64,000 bases of DNA from Brachyhypopomus gauderio (GCF_052324685.1 NC_135211.1:94501-158500); one strand, 5' to 3'; counted from the first letter of the stretch, positions 9,340 through 21,855 are shown. Program-made: numbers and translations. The notes: generated from the letters alone by a model not told the origin.

Positions 9340-9345
9340 AGAGAC
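9272..9345 (-). tRNA. trnan-guu: tRNA-Asn GUU (unit 7, C29-A41 variant)
   Basis: Same allele as unit 1. Anticodon complement at 9309-9311; T6 at 9246-9251; opposite-strand T4 at 9301-9304. Confidence 0.92.
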
Positions 9346-10499
9346 CAGATGCTGCTGTGCTTACATAGTTCTTCCTCAAAAGAAAAACCCAACAAGCACA
9401 TTCCTCCTGTTTGCTGGCTTTTGATGAAATGAGCCAATGCATAAAGGATGCAACATCAATGTCACTCACACTTTTCTGCTAGCTTGTCTAAAATTCGCCC
9501 TTCCTTCAATTTCTCACTTGTCAAGACCTCCAGGTCTTCAAACAAAAGGTCAGTTTGTAGACCCTTTTCCTGTCAAAGTTTTGATCCTTTTGTCCACCAG
9601 TCATCGGAATGTGTATGATTTTCACCAGTTTACACAGTGTAGCTCCCTTGCCTTCAGTTGCAGGGTTATGTCCTCTTAGATAAGACGCTTTTGAAATTAT
9701 TTATGAAAATGCACCCAAAACCTATTCAAAACAGATTTGATGGAAGCACTGCAGGAGCTGCTCCAAGACGCATTTTGTCCAGGAAATGTGCTATCATGAA
9801 TGCATCCATATCACCAACACACATTTACAAACCAAACCATAGGCAATAAAATACATGAGTAAACTGATTTGTGGACCTTTGTGGCACTTGGTACTGCTGA
9901 GATCAGGATCATTACAGAGTTCAGCAATTATTTTCCCAACTAGGTCATTGATACATTGGAATCCCCAATGTTTTCTGGAACAGAATAGGCTATGCCTTTC
10001 GGATGAGAATAAAAAAAGACTTCAAGAACCAAAAAAGAAGTTAAGCTGCCTTCAGCTGATGTACTCAGACTAAAGGGAAACACTTTAAATCCCAAGGTGA
10101 AATGCACATGCTCAAAATTTTATCAGGACAGAGTACATGTTTTACTTTGATATTAAGAGTGATCAATGGATTGTCTTCCAGTAAATTAATGTTTTCTTCC
10201 GCTACAAAACGTTTTTTCAACAACTATAAAGAGGCTATGCAACGAAACTGAGCTGGGATGTCAAGTGCCTTTAATGGTACCTTTTTGACCCCACTTCAAA
10301 TGCTGCTGTTACCTGACCAGTTCGATTGTTAGTTTGCCAGATTCTCATTCTCTGGGATGTGAGATCATGCACCAGGTTTAGTGAATGTTTAAGGGTGAAG
10401 GTCTTTAATTTCTGCACAAATTCCACAAACATAGCTCAGGTCCTGCTCAACATGTCAACATGTGGCGACAGCAAGTGCCTTTGGGGTCCTACAAAAATC

Positions 10500-10572
10500 G
10501 CCCGGCTAGCTCAGTCGGTAGAGCATGAGACTCTTAATCTCAGGGTCGTGGGTTCAAGCCCCACGTTGCGCG
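10500..10572 (+). tRNA. trnak-cuu: tRNA-Lys CUU (unit 8, acceptor-stem variant)
   Basis: Anticodon at 10533-10535. Carries the unit 2 pair: A at 10556 (G57A) and C at 10569 (G70C, giving a C3-C70 mismatch). Confidence 0.9.
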
Positions 10573-10661
10573 AGAGGCTGATTTGTTTGAGTGAAATGTT
10601 GAAATTTAGTTAATCTGTTTGCACAAAATACGTCTAAAAAAGAAGAGAAAGGAACATACAT

Positions 10662-10694
10662 CGTCCCTGGGTGGGCTCGAACCACCATCCTTTT

Positions 10695-10729
<35 letters not shown>

Positions 10730-10735
10730 AGAGAC
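10662..10735 (-). tRNA. trnan-guu: tRNA-Asn GUU (unit 8, C29-A41 variant)
   Basis: Same allele as unit 1. Anticodon complement at 10699-10701; T6 at 10636-10641; opposite-strand T4 at 10691-10694. Confidence 0.92.
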
Positions 10736-11889
10736 CAGATGCTGCTGTGCTTACATAGTTCTTCCTCAAAAGAAAAACCCAACAAGCACATTCCTCCTGT
10801 TTGCTGGCTTTTGATGAAATGAGCCAATGCATAAAGGATGCAACATCAATGTCACTCACACTTTTCTGCTAGCTTGTCTAAAATTCGCCCTTCCTTCAAT
10901 TTCTCACTTGTCAAGACCTCCAGGTCTTCAAACAAAAGGTCAGTTTGTAGACCCTTTTCCTGTCAAAGTTTTGATCCTTTTGTCCACCAGTCATCGGAAT
11001 GTGTATGATTTTCACCAGTTTACACAGTGTAGCTCCCTTGCCTTCAGTTGCAGGGTTATGTCCTCTTAGATAAGACGCTTTTGAAATTATTTATGAAAAT
11101 GCACCCAAAACCTATTCAAAACAGATTTGATGGAAGCACTGCAGGAGCTGCTCCAAGACGCATTTTGTCCAGGAAATGTGCTATCATGAATGCATCCATA
11201 TCACCAACACACATTTACAAACCAAACCATAGGCAATAAAATACATGAGTAAACTGATTTGTGGACCTTTGTGGCACTTGGTACTGCTGAGATCAGGATC
11301 ATTACAGAGTTCAGCAATTATTTTCCCAACTAGGTCATTGATACATTGGAATCCCCAATGTTTTCTGGAACAGAATAGGCTATGCCTTTCGGATGAGAAT
11401 AAAAAAAGACTTCAAGAACCAAAAAAGAAGTTAAGCTGCCTTCAGCTGATGTACTCAGACTAAAGGGAAACACTTTAAATCCCAAGGTGAAATGCACATG
11501 CTCAAAATTTTATCAGGACAGAGTACATGTTTTACTTTGATATTAAGAGCGATCACTAGATTGTCTTCCAGTAAATTAATGTTTTCTTCCGCTACAAAAC
11601 GTTTTTTCAAAAACTATAAAGAGGCTATGCAACGAAACTGAGCTGAGATGTCAAGTGCCTTTAATGGTACATTTTTGACCCCACTTCAAATGCTGCTGTT
11701 ACCTGACCAGTTCGATTGTTAGTTTGCCAGATTCTCAATCTCTGGGATGTGAGATCATGCACCAGGTTTAGTGAATGTTTAAGGGTGAAGGTCTTTAGTT
11801 TCTGCACAAATTCCACAAACATAGCTCAGGTCCTGCTCAACATGTCAACATGTGGCGACAGCAAGTGCCTTTGGGGTCCTACAAAAATC

Positions 11890-11962
11890 GCCCGGCTAGC
11901 TCAGTCGGTAGAGCATGAGACTCTTAATCTCAGGGTCGTGGGTTCGAGCCCCATGTTGGGCG
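11890..11962 (+). tRNA. trnak-cuu: tRNA-Lys CUU (unit 9, C65T)
   Basis: Anticodon at 11923-11925. T at 11954 gives a G49-U65 wobble, as in unit 3; B box intact. Confidence 0.95.
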
Positions 11963-12051
11963 AGAGGCTGATTTGTTTGAGTGAAATGTTGAAATTTAGT
12001 TAATCTGTTTGCACAAAATACGTCTAAAAAAGAAGAGAAAGGAACATACAT

Positions 12052-12084
12052 CGTCCCTGGGTGGGCTCGAACCACCATCCTTTT

Positions 12085-12119
<35 letters not shown>

Positions 12120-12125
12120 AGAGAC
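12052..12125 (-). tRNA. trnan-guu: tRNA-Asn GUU (unit 9, C29-A41 variant)
   Basis: Same allele as unit 1. Anticodon complement at 12089-12091; T6 at 12026-12031; opposite-strand T4 at 12081-12084. Confidence 0.92.
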
Positions 12126-13279
12126 CAGATGCTGCTGTGCTTACATAGTTCTTCCTCAAAAGAAAAACCCAACAAGCACATTCCTCCTGTTTGCTGGCTT
12201 TTGATGAAATGAGCCAATGCATAAAGGATGCAACATCAATGTCACTCACACTTTTCTGCTAGCTTGTCTAAAATTCGCCCTTCCTTCAATTTCTCACTTG
12301 TCAAGACCTCCAGGTCTTCAAACAAAAGGTCAGTTTGTAGACCCTTTTCCTGTCAAAGTTTTGATCCTTTTGTCCACCAGTCATCGGAATGTGTATGATT
12401 TTCACCAGTTTACACAGTGTAGCTCCCTTGCCTTCAGTTGCAGGGTTATGTCCTCTTAGATAAGACGCTTTTGAAATTATTTATGAAAATGCACCCAAAA
12501 CCTATTCAAAACAGATTTGATGGAAGCACTGCAGGAGCTGCTCCAAGACGCATTTTGTCCAGGAAATGTGCTATCATGAATGCATCCATATCACCAACAC
12601 ACATTTACAAACCAAACCATAGGCAATAAAATACATGAGTAAACTGATTTGTGGACCTTTGTGGCACTTGGTACTGCTGAGATCAGGATCATTACAGAGT
12701 TCAGCAATTATTTTCCCAACTAGGTCATTGATACATTGGAATCCCCAATGTTTTCTGGAACAGAATAGGCTATGCCTTTCGGATGAGAATAAAAAAAGAC
12801 TTCAAGAACCAAAAAAGAAGTTAAGCTGCCTTCAGCTGATGTACTCAGACTAAAGGGAAACACTTTAAATCCCAAGGTGAAATGCACATGCTCAAAATTT
12901 TATCAGGACAGAGTACATGTTTTACTTTGATATTAAGAGTGATCAATGGATTGTCTTCCAGTAAATTAATGTTTTCTTCCGCTACAAAACGTTTTTTCAA
13001 CAACTATAAAGAGGCTATGCAACGAAACTGAGCTGGGATGTCAAGTGCCTTTAATGGTACCTTTTTGACCCCACTTCAAATGCTGCTGTTACCTGACCAG
13101 TTCGATTGTTAGTTTGCCAGATTCTCATTCTCTGGGATGTGAGATCATGCACCAGGTTTAGTGAATGTTTAAGGGTGAAGGTCTTTAATTTCTGCACAAA
13201 TTCCACAAACATAGCTCAGGTCCTGCTCAACATGTCAACATGTGGCGACAGCAAGTGCCTTTGGGGTCCTACAAAAATC

Positions 13280-13352
13280 GCCCGGCTAGCTCAGTCGGTA
13301 GAGCATGAGACTCTTAATCTCAGGGTCGTGGGTTCGAGCCCCACGTTGGGCG
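13280..13352 (+). tRNA. trnak-cuu: tRNA-Lys CUU (unit 10, canonical)
   Basis: Base-identical to the unit 1 gene. Anticodon at 13313-13315; TTTGTTT at 13362-13368. Confidence 0.98.
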
Positions 13353-13441
13353 AGAGGCTGATTTGTTTGAGTGAAATGTTGAAATTTAGTTAATCTGTTT
13401 GCACAAAATACGTCTAAAAAAGAAGAGAAAGGAACATACAT

Positions 13442-13474
13442 CGTCCCTGGGTGGGCTCGAACCACCATCCTTTT

Positions 13475-13509
<35 letters not shown>

Positions 13510-13515
13510 AGAGAC
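13442..13515 (-). tRNA. trnan-guu: tRNA-Asn GUU (unit 10, C29-A41 variant)
   Basis: Same allele as unit 1. Anticodon complement at 13479-13481; T6 at 13416-13421; opposite-strand T4 at 13471-13474. Confidence 0.92.
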
Positions 13516-14669
13516 CAGATGCTGCTGTGCTTACATAGTTCTTCCTCAAAAGAAAAACCCAACAAGCACATTCCTCCTGTTTGCTGGCTTTTGATGAAAT
13601 GAGCCAATGCATAAAGGATGCAACATCAATGTCACTCACACTTTTCTGCTAGCTTGTCTAAAATTCGCCCTTCCTTCAATTTCTCACTTGTCAAGACCTC
13701 CAGGTCTTCAAACAAAAGGTCAGTTTGTAGACCCTTTTCCTGTCAAAGTTTTGATCCTTTTGTCCACCAGTCATCGGAATGTGTATGATTTTCACCAGTT
13801 TACACAGTGTAGCTCCCTTGCCTTCAGTTGCAGGGTTATGTCCTCTTAGATAAGACGCTTTTGAAATTATTTATGAAAATGCACCCAAAACCTATTCAAA
13901 ACAGATTTGATGGAAGCACTGCAGGAGCTGCTCCAAGACGCATTTTGTCCAGGAAATGTGCTATCATGAATGCATCCATATCACCAACACACATTTACAA
14001 ACCAAACCATAGGCAATAAAATACATGAGTAAACTGATTTGTGGACCTTTGTGGCACTTGGTACTGCTGAGATCAGGATCATTACAGAGTTCAGCAATTA
14101 TTTTCCCAACTAGGTCATTGATACATTGGAATCCCCAATGTTTTCTGGAACAGAATAGGCTATGCCTTTCGGATGAGAATAAAAAAAGACTTCAAGAACC
14201 AAAAAAGAAGTTAAGCTGCCTTCAGCTGATGTACTCAGACTAAAGGGAAACACTTTAAATCCCAAGGTGAAATGCACATGCTCAAAATTTTATCAGGACA
14301 GAGTACATGTTTTACTTTGATATTAAGAGTGATCAATGGATTGTCTTCCAGTAAATTAATGTTTTCTTCCGCTACAAAACGTTTTTTCAACAACTATAAA
14401 GAGGCTATGCAACGAAACTGAGCTGGGATGTCAAGTGCCTTTAATGGTACCTTTTTGACCCCACTTCAAATGCTGCTGTTACCTGACCAGTTCGATTGTT
14501 AGTTTGCCAGATTCTCAATCTCTGGGATGTGAGATCATGCACCAGGTTTAGTGAATGTTTAAGGGTGAAGGTCTTTAATTTCTGCACAAATTCCACAAAC
14601 ATAGCTCAGGTCCTGCTCAACATGTCAACATGTGGCGACAGCAAGTGCCTTTGGGGTCCTACAAAAATC

Positions 14670-14742
14670 GCCCGGCTAGCTCAGTCGGTAGAGCATGAGA
14701 CTCTTAATCTCAGGGTCGTGGGTTCGAGCCCCACGTTGGGCG
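14670..14742 (+). tRNA. trnak-cuu: tRNA-Lys CUU (unit 11, canonical)
   Basis: Base-identical to the unit 1 gene. Anticodon at 14703-14705; TTTGTTT at 14752-14758. Confidence 0.98.
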
Positions 14743-14831
14743 AGAGGCTGATTTGTTTGAGTGAAATGTTGAAATTTAGTTAATCTGTTTGCACAAAATA
14801 CGTCTAAAAAAGAAGAGAAAGGAACATACAT

Positions 14832-14864
14832 CGTCCCTGGGTGGGCTCGAACCACCATCCTTTT

Positions 14865-14899
<35 letters not shown>

Positions 14900-14905
14900 A
14901 GAGAC
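14832..14905 (-). tRNA. trnan-guu: tRNA-Asn GUU (unit 11, last C29-A41 variant)
   Basis: Last copy with A41. Anticodon complement at 14869-14871; T6 at 14806-14811; opposite-strand T4 at 14861-14864. Confidence 0.92.
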
Positions 14906-16059
14906 CAGATGCTGCTGTGCTTACATAGTTCTTCCTCAAAAGAAAAACCCAACAAGCACATTCCTCCTGTTTGCTGGCTTTTGATGAAATGAGCCAATGC
15001 ATAAAGGATGCAACATCAATGTCACTCACACTTTTCTGCTAGCTTGTCTAAAATTCGCCCTTCCTTCAATTTCTCACTTGTCAAGACCTCCAGGTCTTCA
15101 AACAAAAGGTCAGTTTGTAGACCCTTTTCCTGTCAAAGTTTTGATCCTTTTGTCCACCAGTCATCGGAATGTGTATGATTTTCACCAGTTTACACAGTGT
15201 AGCTCCCTTGCCTTCAGTTGCAGGGTTATGTCCTCTTAGATAAGACGCTTTTGAAATTATTTGTGAAAATGCACCCAAAACCTATTCAAAACAGATTTGA
15301 TGGAAGCACTGCAGGAGCTGCTCCAAGACGCATTTTGTCCAGGAAATGTGCTATCATGAATGCATCCATATCACCAACACACATTTACAAACCAAACCAT
15401 AGGCAATAAAATACATGAGTAAACTGATTTGTGGACCTTTGTGGCACTTGGTACTGCTGAGATCAGGATCATTACAGAGTTCAGCAATTATTTTCCCAAC
15501 TAGGTCATTGATACATTGGAATCCCCAATGTTTTCTGGAACAGAATAGGCTATGCCTTTCGGATGAGAATAAAAAAAGACTTCAAGAACCAAAAAAGAAG
15601 TTAAGCTGCCTTCAGCTGATGTACTCAGACTAAAGGGAAACACTTTAAATCCCAAGGTGAAATGCACATGCTCAAAATTTTATCAGGACAGAGTACATGT
15701 TTTACTTTGATATTAAGAGTGATCAATGGATTGTCTTCCAGTAAATTAATGTTTTCTTCCGCTACAAAACGTTTTTTCAACAACTATAAAGAGGCTATGC
15801 AACGAAACTGAGCTGGGATGTCAAGTGCCTTTAATGGTACCTTTTTGACCCCACTTCAAATGCTGCTGTTACCTGACCAGTTCGATTGTTAGTTTGCCAG
15901 ATTCTCATTCTCTGGGATGTGAGATCATGCACCAGGTTTAGTGAATGTTTAAGGGTGAAGGTCTTTAATTTCTGCACAAATTCCACAAACATAGCTCAGG
16001 TCCTGCTCAACATGTCAACATGTGGCAACAGCAAGTGCCTTTGGGGTCCTACAAAAATC

Positions 16060-16132
16060 GCCCGGCTAGCTCAGTCGGTAGAGCATGAGACTCTTAATCT
16101 CAGGGTCGTGGGTTCGAGCCCCACGTTGGGCG
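16060..16132 (+). tRNA. trnak-cuu: tRNA-Lys CUU (unit 12, canonical)
   Basis: Gene identical to unit 1; anticodon at 16093-16095. The 5' flank has a private CpG transition (A at 16027). Confidence 0.98.
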
Positions 16133-16221
16133 AGAGGCTGATTTGTTTGAGTGAAATGTTGAAATTTAGTTAATCTGTTTGCACAAAATACGTCTAAAAA
16201 AGAAGAGAAAGGAACATACAT

Positions 16222-16248
16222 CGTCCCTGGGTGGGCTCGAACCACCAT

Positions 16249-16289
<41 letters not shown>

Positions 16290-16295
16290 AGAGAC
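16222..16295 (-). tRNA. trnan-guu: tRNA-Asn GUU (unit 12, canonical, first G41 copy)
   Basis: This is the first copy with C at offset 964 (16254), so the anticodon stem TTCGG/CCGAA pairs fully with C29-G41. Anticodon GTT is at 16259-16261 on the minus strand; the A box is at 16277-16288, the B box at 16233-16243 and T6 at 16196-16201. The opposite-strand T4 is lost (TTTCGG). From memory this matches vertebrate Asn-GUU apart from the variable loop. It is the reference for canonical Asn entries below. Confidence 0.98.
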
Positions 16296-17449
16296 CAGAT
16301 GCTGCTGTGCTTACATAGTTCTTCCTCAAAAGAAAAACCCAACAAGCACATTCCTCCTGTTTGCTGGCTTTTGATGAAATGAGCCAATGCATAAAGGATG
16401 CAACATCAATGTCACTCACACTTTTCTGCTAGCTTGTCTAAAATTCGCCCTTCCTTCAATTTCTCACTTGTCAAGACCTCCAGGTCTTCAAACAAAAGGT
16501 CAGTTTGTAGACCCTTTTCCTGTCAAAGTTTTGATCCTTTTGTCCACCAGTCATCGGAATGTGTATGATTTTCACCAGTTTACACAGTGTAGCTCCCTTG
16601 CCTTCAGTTGCAGGGTTATGTCGTCTTAGATAAGACGCTTTTGAAATTATTTGTGAAAATGCACCCAAAACCTATTCAAAACAGATTTGATGGAAGCACT
16701 GCAGGAGCTGCTCCAAGACGCATTTTGTCCAGGAAATGTGCTATCATGAATGCATCCATATCACCAACACACATTTACAAACCAAACCATAGGCAATAAA
16801 ATACATGAGTAAACTGATTTGTGGACCTTTGTGGCACTTGGTACTGCTGAGATCAGGATCATTACAGAGTTCAGCAATTATTTTCCCAACTAGGTCATTG
16901 ATACATTGGAATCCCCAATGTTTTCTGGAACAGAATAGGCTATGCCTTTCGGATGAGAATAAAAAAAGACTTCAAGAACCAAAAAAGAAGTTAAGCTGCC
17001 TTCAGCTGATGTACTCAGACTAAAGGGAAACACTTTAAATCCCAAGGTGAAATGCACATGCTCAAAATTTTATCAGGACAGAGTACATGTTTTACTTTGA
17101 TATTAAGAGTGATCAATGGATTGTCTTCCAGTAAATTAATGTTTTCTTCCGCTACAAAACGTTTTTTCAACAACTATAAAGAGGCTATGCAACGAAACTG
17201 AGCTGGGATGTCAAGTGCCTTTAATGGTACCTTTTTGACCCCACTTCAAATGCTGCTGTTACCTGACCAGTTCGATTGTTAGTTTGCCAGATTCTCAATC
17301 TCTGGGATGTGAGATCATGCACCAGGTTTAGTGAATGTTTAAGGGTGAAGGTCTTTAATTTCTGCACAAATTCCACAAACATAGCTCAGGTCCTGCTCAA
17401 CATGTCAACATGTGGCGACAGCAAGTGCCTTTGGGGTCCTACAAAAATC

Positions 17450-17522
17450 GCCCGGCTAGCTCAGTCGGTAGAGCATGAGACTCTTAATCTCAGGGTCGTG
17501 GGTTCGAGCCCCACGTTGGGCG
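17450..17522 (+). tRNA. trnak-cuu: tRNA-Lys CUU (unit 13, canonical)
   Basis: Identical to unit 1. Anticodon at 17483-17485; TTTGTTT at 17532-17538. Confidence 0.98.
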
Positions 17523-17611
17523 AGAGGCTGATTTGTTTGAGTGAAATGTTGAAATTTAGTTAATCTGTTTGCACAAAATACGTCTAAAAAAGAAGAGAAA
17601 GGAACATACAT

Positions 17612-17638
17612 CGTCCCTGGGTGGGCTCGAACCACCAT

Positions 17639-17679
<41 letters not shown>

Positions 17680-17685
17680 AGAGAC
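17612..17685 (-). tRNA. trnan-guu: tRNA-Asn GUU (unit 13, canonical)
   Basis: Identical to unit 12. Anticodon complement at 17649-17651; T6 at 17586-17591. Confidence 0.98.
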
Positions 17686-18839
17686 CAGATGCTGCTGTGC
17701 TTACATAGTTCTTCCTCAAAAGAAAAACCCAACAAGCAGATTCCTCCTGTTTGCTGGCTTTTGATGAAATGAGCCAATGCATAAAGGATGCAACATCAAT
17801 GTCACTCACACTTTTCTGCTAGCTTGTCTAAAATTCGCCCTTCCTTCAATTTCTCACTTGTCAAGACCTGCAGGTCTTCAAACAAAAGGTCAGTTTGTAG
17901 ACCCTTTTCCTGTCAAAGTTTTGATCCTTTTGTCCACCAGTCATCGGAATGTGTATGATTTTCACCAGTTTACACAGTGTAGCTCCCTTGCCTTCAGTTG
18001 CAGGGTTATGTCCTCTTAGATAAGACGCTTTTGAAATTATTTGTGAAAATGCACCCAAAACCTATTCAAAACAGATTTGATGGAAGCACTGCAGGAGCTG
18101 CTCCAAGACGCATTTTGTCCAGAAAATGTGCTATCATGAATGCATCCATATCACCAACACACATTTACAAACCAAACCATAGGCAATAAAATACATGAGT
18201 AAACTGATTTGTGGACCTTTGTGGCACTTGGTACTGCTGAGATCAGGATCATTACAGAGTTCAGCAATTATTTTCCCAACTAGGTCATTGATACATTGGA
18301 ATCCCCAATGTTTTCTGGAACAGAATAGGCTATGCCTTTCGGATGAGAATAAAAAAAGACTTCAAGAACCAAAAAAGAAGTTAAGCTGCCTTCAGCTGAT
18401 GTACTCAGACTAAAGGGAAACACTTTAAATCCCAAGGTGAAATGCACATGCTCAAAATTTTATCAGGACAGAGTACATGTTTTACTTTGATATTAAGAGT
18501 GATCAATGGATTGTCTTCCAGTAAATTAATGTTTTCTTCCGCTACAAAACGTTTTTTCAACAACTATAAAGAGGCTATGCAACGAAACTGAGCTGGGATG
18601 TCAAGTGCCTTTAATGGTACCTTTTTGACCCCACTTCAAATGCTGCTGTTACCTGACCAGTTCGATTGTTAGTTTGCCAGATTCTCAATCTCTGGGATGT
18701 GAGATCATGCACCAGGTTTAGTGAATGTTTAAGGGTGAAGGTCTTTAATTTCTGCACAAATTCCACAAACATAGCTCAGGTCCTGCTCAACATGTCAACA
18801 TGTGGCGACAGCAAGTGCCTTTGGGGTCCTACAAAAATC

Positions 18840-18912
18840 GCCCGGCTAGCTCAGTCGGTAGAGCATGAGACTCTTAATCTCAGGGTCGTGGGTTCGAGCC
18901 CCACGTTGGGCG
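18840..18912 (+). tRNA. trnak-cuu: tRNA-Lys CUU (unit 14, canonical)
   Basis: Identical to unit 1. Anticodon at 18873-18875; TTTGTTT at 18922-18928. Confidence 0.98.
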
Positions 18913-19001
18913 AGAGGCTGATTTGTTTGAGTGAAATGTTGAAATTTAGTTAATCTGTTTGCACAAAATACGTCTAAAAAAGAAGAGAAAGGAACATACA
19001 T

Positions 19002-19028
19002 CGTCCCTGGGTGGGCTCGAACCACCAT

Positions 19029-19069
<41 letters not shown>

Positions 19070-19075
19070 AGAGAC
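19002..19075 (-). tRNA. trnan-guu: tRNA-Asn GUU (unit 14, canonical)
   Basis: Identical to unit 12. Anticodon complement at 19039-19041; T6 at 18976-18981. Confidence 0.98.
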
Positions 19076-20229
19076 CAGATGCTGCTGTGCTTACATAGTT
19101 CTTCCTCAAAAGAAAAACCCAACAAGCACATTCCTCCTGTTTGCTGGCTTTTGATGAAATGAGCCAATGCATAAAGGATGCAACATCAATGTCACTCACA
19201 CTTTTCTGCTAGCTTGTCTAAAATTCGCCCTTCCTTCAATTTCTCACTTGTCAAGACCTCCAGGTCTTCAAACAAAAGGTCAGTTTGTAGACCCTTTTCC
19301 TGTCAAAGTTTTGATCCTTTTGTCCACCAGTCATCGGAATGTGTATGATTTTCACCAGTTTACACAGTGTAGCTCCCTTGCCTTCAGTTGCAGGGTTATG
19401 TCGTCTTAGATAAGACGCTTTTGAAATTATTTGTGAAAATGCACCCAAAACCTATTCAAAACAGATTTGATGGAAGCACTGCAGGAGCTGCTCCAAGACG
19501 CATTTTGTCCAGGAAATGTGCTATCATGAATGCATCCATATCACCAACACACATTTACAAACCAAACCATAGGCAATAAAATACATGAGTAAACTGATTT
19601 GTGGACCTTTGTGGCACTTGGTACTGCTGAGATCAGGATCATTACAGAGTTCAGCAATTATTTTCCCAACTAGGTCATTGATACATTGGAATCCCCAATG
19701 TTTTCTGGAACAGAATAGGCTATGCCTTTCGGATGAGAATAAAAAAAGACTTCAAGAACCAAAAAAGAAGTTAAGCTGCCTTCAGCTGATGTACTCAGAC
19801 TAAAGGGAAACACTTTAAATCCCAAGGTGAAATGCACATGCTCAAAATTTTATCAGGACAGAGTACATGTTTTACTTTGATATTAAGAGTGATCAATGGA
19901 TTGTCTTCCAGTAAATTAATGTTTTCTTCCGCTACAAAACGTTTTTTCAACAACTATAAAGAGGCTATGCAACGAAACTGAGCTGGGATGTCAAGTGCCT
20001 TTAATGGTACCTTTTTGACCCCACTTCAAATGCTGCTGTTACCTGACCAGTTCGATTGTTAGTTTGCCAGATTCTCAATCTCTGGGATGTGAGATCATGC
20101 ACCAGGTTTAGTGAATGTTTAAGGGTGAAGGTCTTTAATTTCTGCACAAATTCCACAAACATAGCTCAGGTCCTGCTCAACATGTCAACATGTGGCGACA
20201 GCAAGTGCCTTTGGGGTCCTACAAAAATC

Positions 20230-20302
20230 GCCCGGCTAGCTCAGTCGGTAGAGCATGAGACTCTTAATCTCAGGGTCGTGGGTTCGAGCCCCACGTTGGG
20301 CG
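20230..20302 (+). tRNA. trnak-cuu: tRNA-Lys CUU (unit 15, canonical)
   Basis: Identical to unit 1. Anticodon at 20263-20265; TTTGTTT at 20312-20318. Confidence 0.98.
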
Positions 20303-20391
20303 AGAGGCTGATTTGTTTGAGTGAAATGTTGAAATTTAGTTAATCTGTTTGCACAAAATACGTCTAAAAAAGAAGAGAAAGGAACATACAT

Positions 20392-20418
20392 CGTCCCTGG
20401 GTGGGCTCGAACCACCAT

Positions 20419-20459
<41 letters not shown>

Positions 20460-20465
20460 AGAGAC
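20392..20465 (-). tRNA. trnan-guu: tRNA-Asn GUU (unit 15, canonical)
   Basis: Identical to unit 12. Anticodon complement at 20429-20431; T6 at 20366-20371. Confidence 0.98.
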
Positions 20466-21619
20466 CAGATGCTGCTGTGCTTACATAGTTCTTCCTCAAA
20501 AGAAAAACCCAACAAGCACATTCCTCCTGTTTGCTGGCTTTTGATGAAATGAGCCAATGCATAAAGGATGCAACATCAATGTCACTCACACTTTTCTGCT
20601 AGCTTGTCTAAAATTCGCCCTTCCTTCAATTTCTCACTTGTCAAGACCTGCAGGTCTTCAAACAAAAGGTCAGTTTGTAGACCCTTTTCCTGTCAAAGTT
20701 TTGATCCTTTTGTCCACCAGTCATCGGAATGTGTATGATTTTCACCAGTTTACACAGTGTAGCTCCCTTGCCTTCAGTTGCAGGGTTATGTCCTCTTAGA
20801 TAAGACGCTTTTGAAATTATTTGTGAAAATGCACCCAAAACCTATTCAAAACAGATTTGATGGAAGCACTGCAGGAGCTGCTCCAAGACGCATTTTGTCC
20901 AGAAAATGTGCTATCATGAATGCATCCATATCACCAACACACATTTACAAACCAAACCATAGGCAATAAAATACATGAGTAAACTGATTTGTGGACCTTT
21001 GTGGCACTTGGTACTGCTGAGATCAGGATCATTACAGAGTTCAGCAATTATTTTCCCAACTAGGTCATTGATACATTGGAATCCCCAATGTTTTCTGGAA
21101 CAGAATAGGCTATGCCTTTCGGATGAGAATAAAAAAAGACTTCAAGAACCAAAAAAGAAGTTAAGCTGCCTTCAGCTGATGTACTCAGACTAAAGGGAAA
21201 CACTTTAAATCCCAAGGTGAAATGCACATGCTCAAAATTTTATCAGGACAGAGTACATGTTTTACTTTGATATTAAGAGTGATCAATGGATTGTCTTCCA
21301 GTAAATTAATGTTTTCTTCCGCTACAAAACGTTTTTTCAACAACTATAAAGAGGCTATGCAACGAAACTGAGCTGAGATGTCAAGTGCCTTTAATGGTAC
21401 ATTTTTGACCCCACTTCAAATGCTGCTGTTACCTGACCAGTTCCATTGTTAGTTTGCCAGATTCTCAATCTCTGGGATGTGAGATCATGCACCAGGTTTA
21501 GTGAATGTTTAAGGGTGAAGGTCTTTAGTTTCTGCACAAATTCCACAAACATAGCTCAGGTCCTGCTCAACATGTCAACATGTGGCGACAGCAAGTGCCT
21601 TTGGGGTCCTACAAAAATT

Positions 21620-21692
21620 GCCCGGCTAGCTCAGTCGGTAGAGCATGAGACTCTTAATCTCAGGGTCGTGGGTTCGAGCCCCACGTTGGGCG
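21620..21692 (+). tRNA. trnak-cuu: tRNA-Lys CUU (unit 16, canonical, -1 flank change)
   Basis: Gene identical to unit 1; anticodon at 21653-21655. The base just before the gene (21619) is T instead of C, a private CpG transition. Confidence 0.98.
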
Positions 21693-21781
21693 AGAGGCTG
21701 ATTTGTTTGAGTGAAATGTTGAAATTTAGTTAATCTGTTTGCACAAAATACGTCTAAAAAAGAAGAGAAAGGAACATACAT

Positions 21782-21808
21782 CGTCCCTGGGTGGGCTCGA
21801 ACCACCAT

Positions 21809-21849
<41 letters not shown>

Positions 21850-21855
21850 AGAGAC
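21782..21855 (-). tRNA. trnan-guu: tRNA-Asn GUU (unit 16, canonical)
   Basis: Identical to unit 12. Anticodon complement at 21819-21821; T6 at 21756-21761. Confidence 0.98.

Larger units (their letters stand above)
8341..15960. repeat. Six-unit higher-order repeat, second copy (units 7-12, end approximate)
   Basis: This is the second round of the 8,340-bp block: the unit 2, 3 and 5 signatures recur in units 8, 9 and 11. Matching to the first block stops inside unit 12. Base 15906 still carries the T that marks even-numbered units, but 15968 is A where 7628 is G, and by 16251 the Asn gene has the canonical G41 allele. The right edge of the duplication, or a conversion tract, therefore lies near 15.9-16.0 kb. 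Confidence 0.85.
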
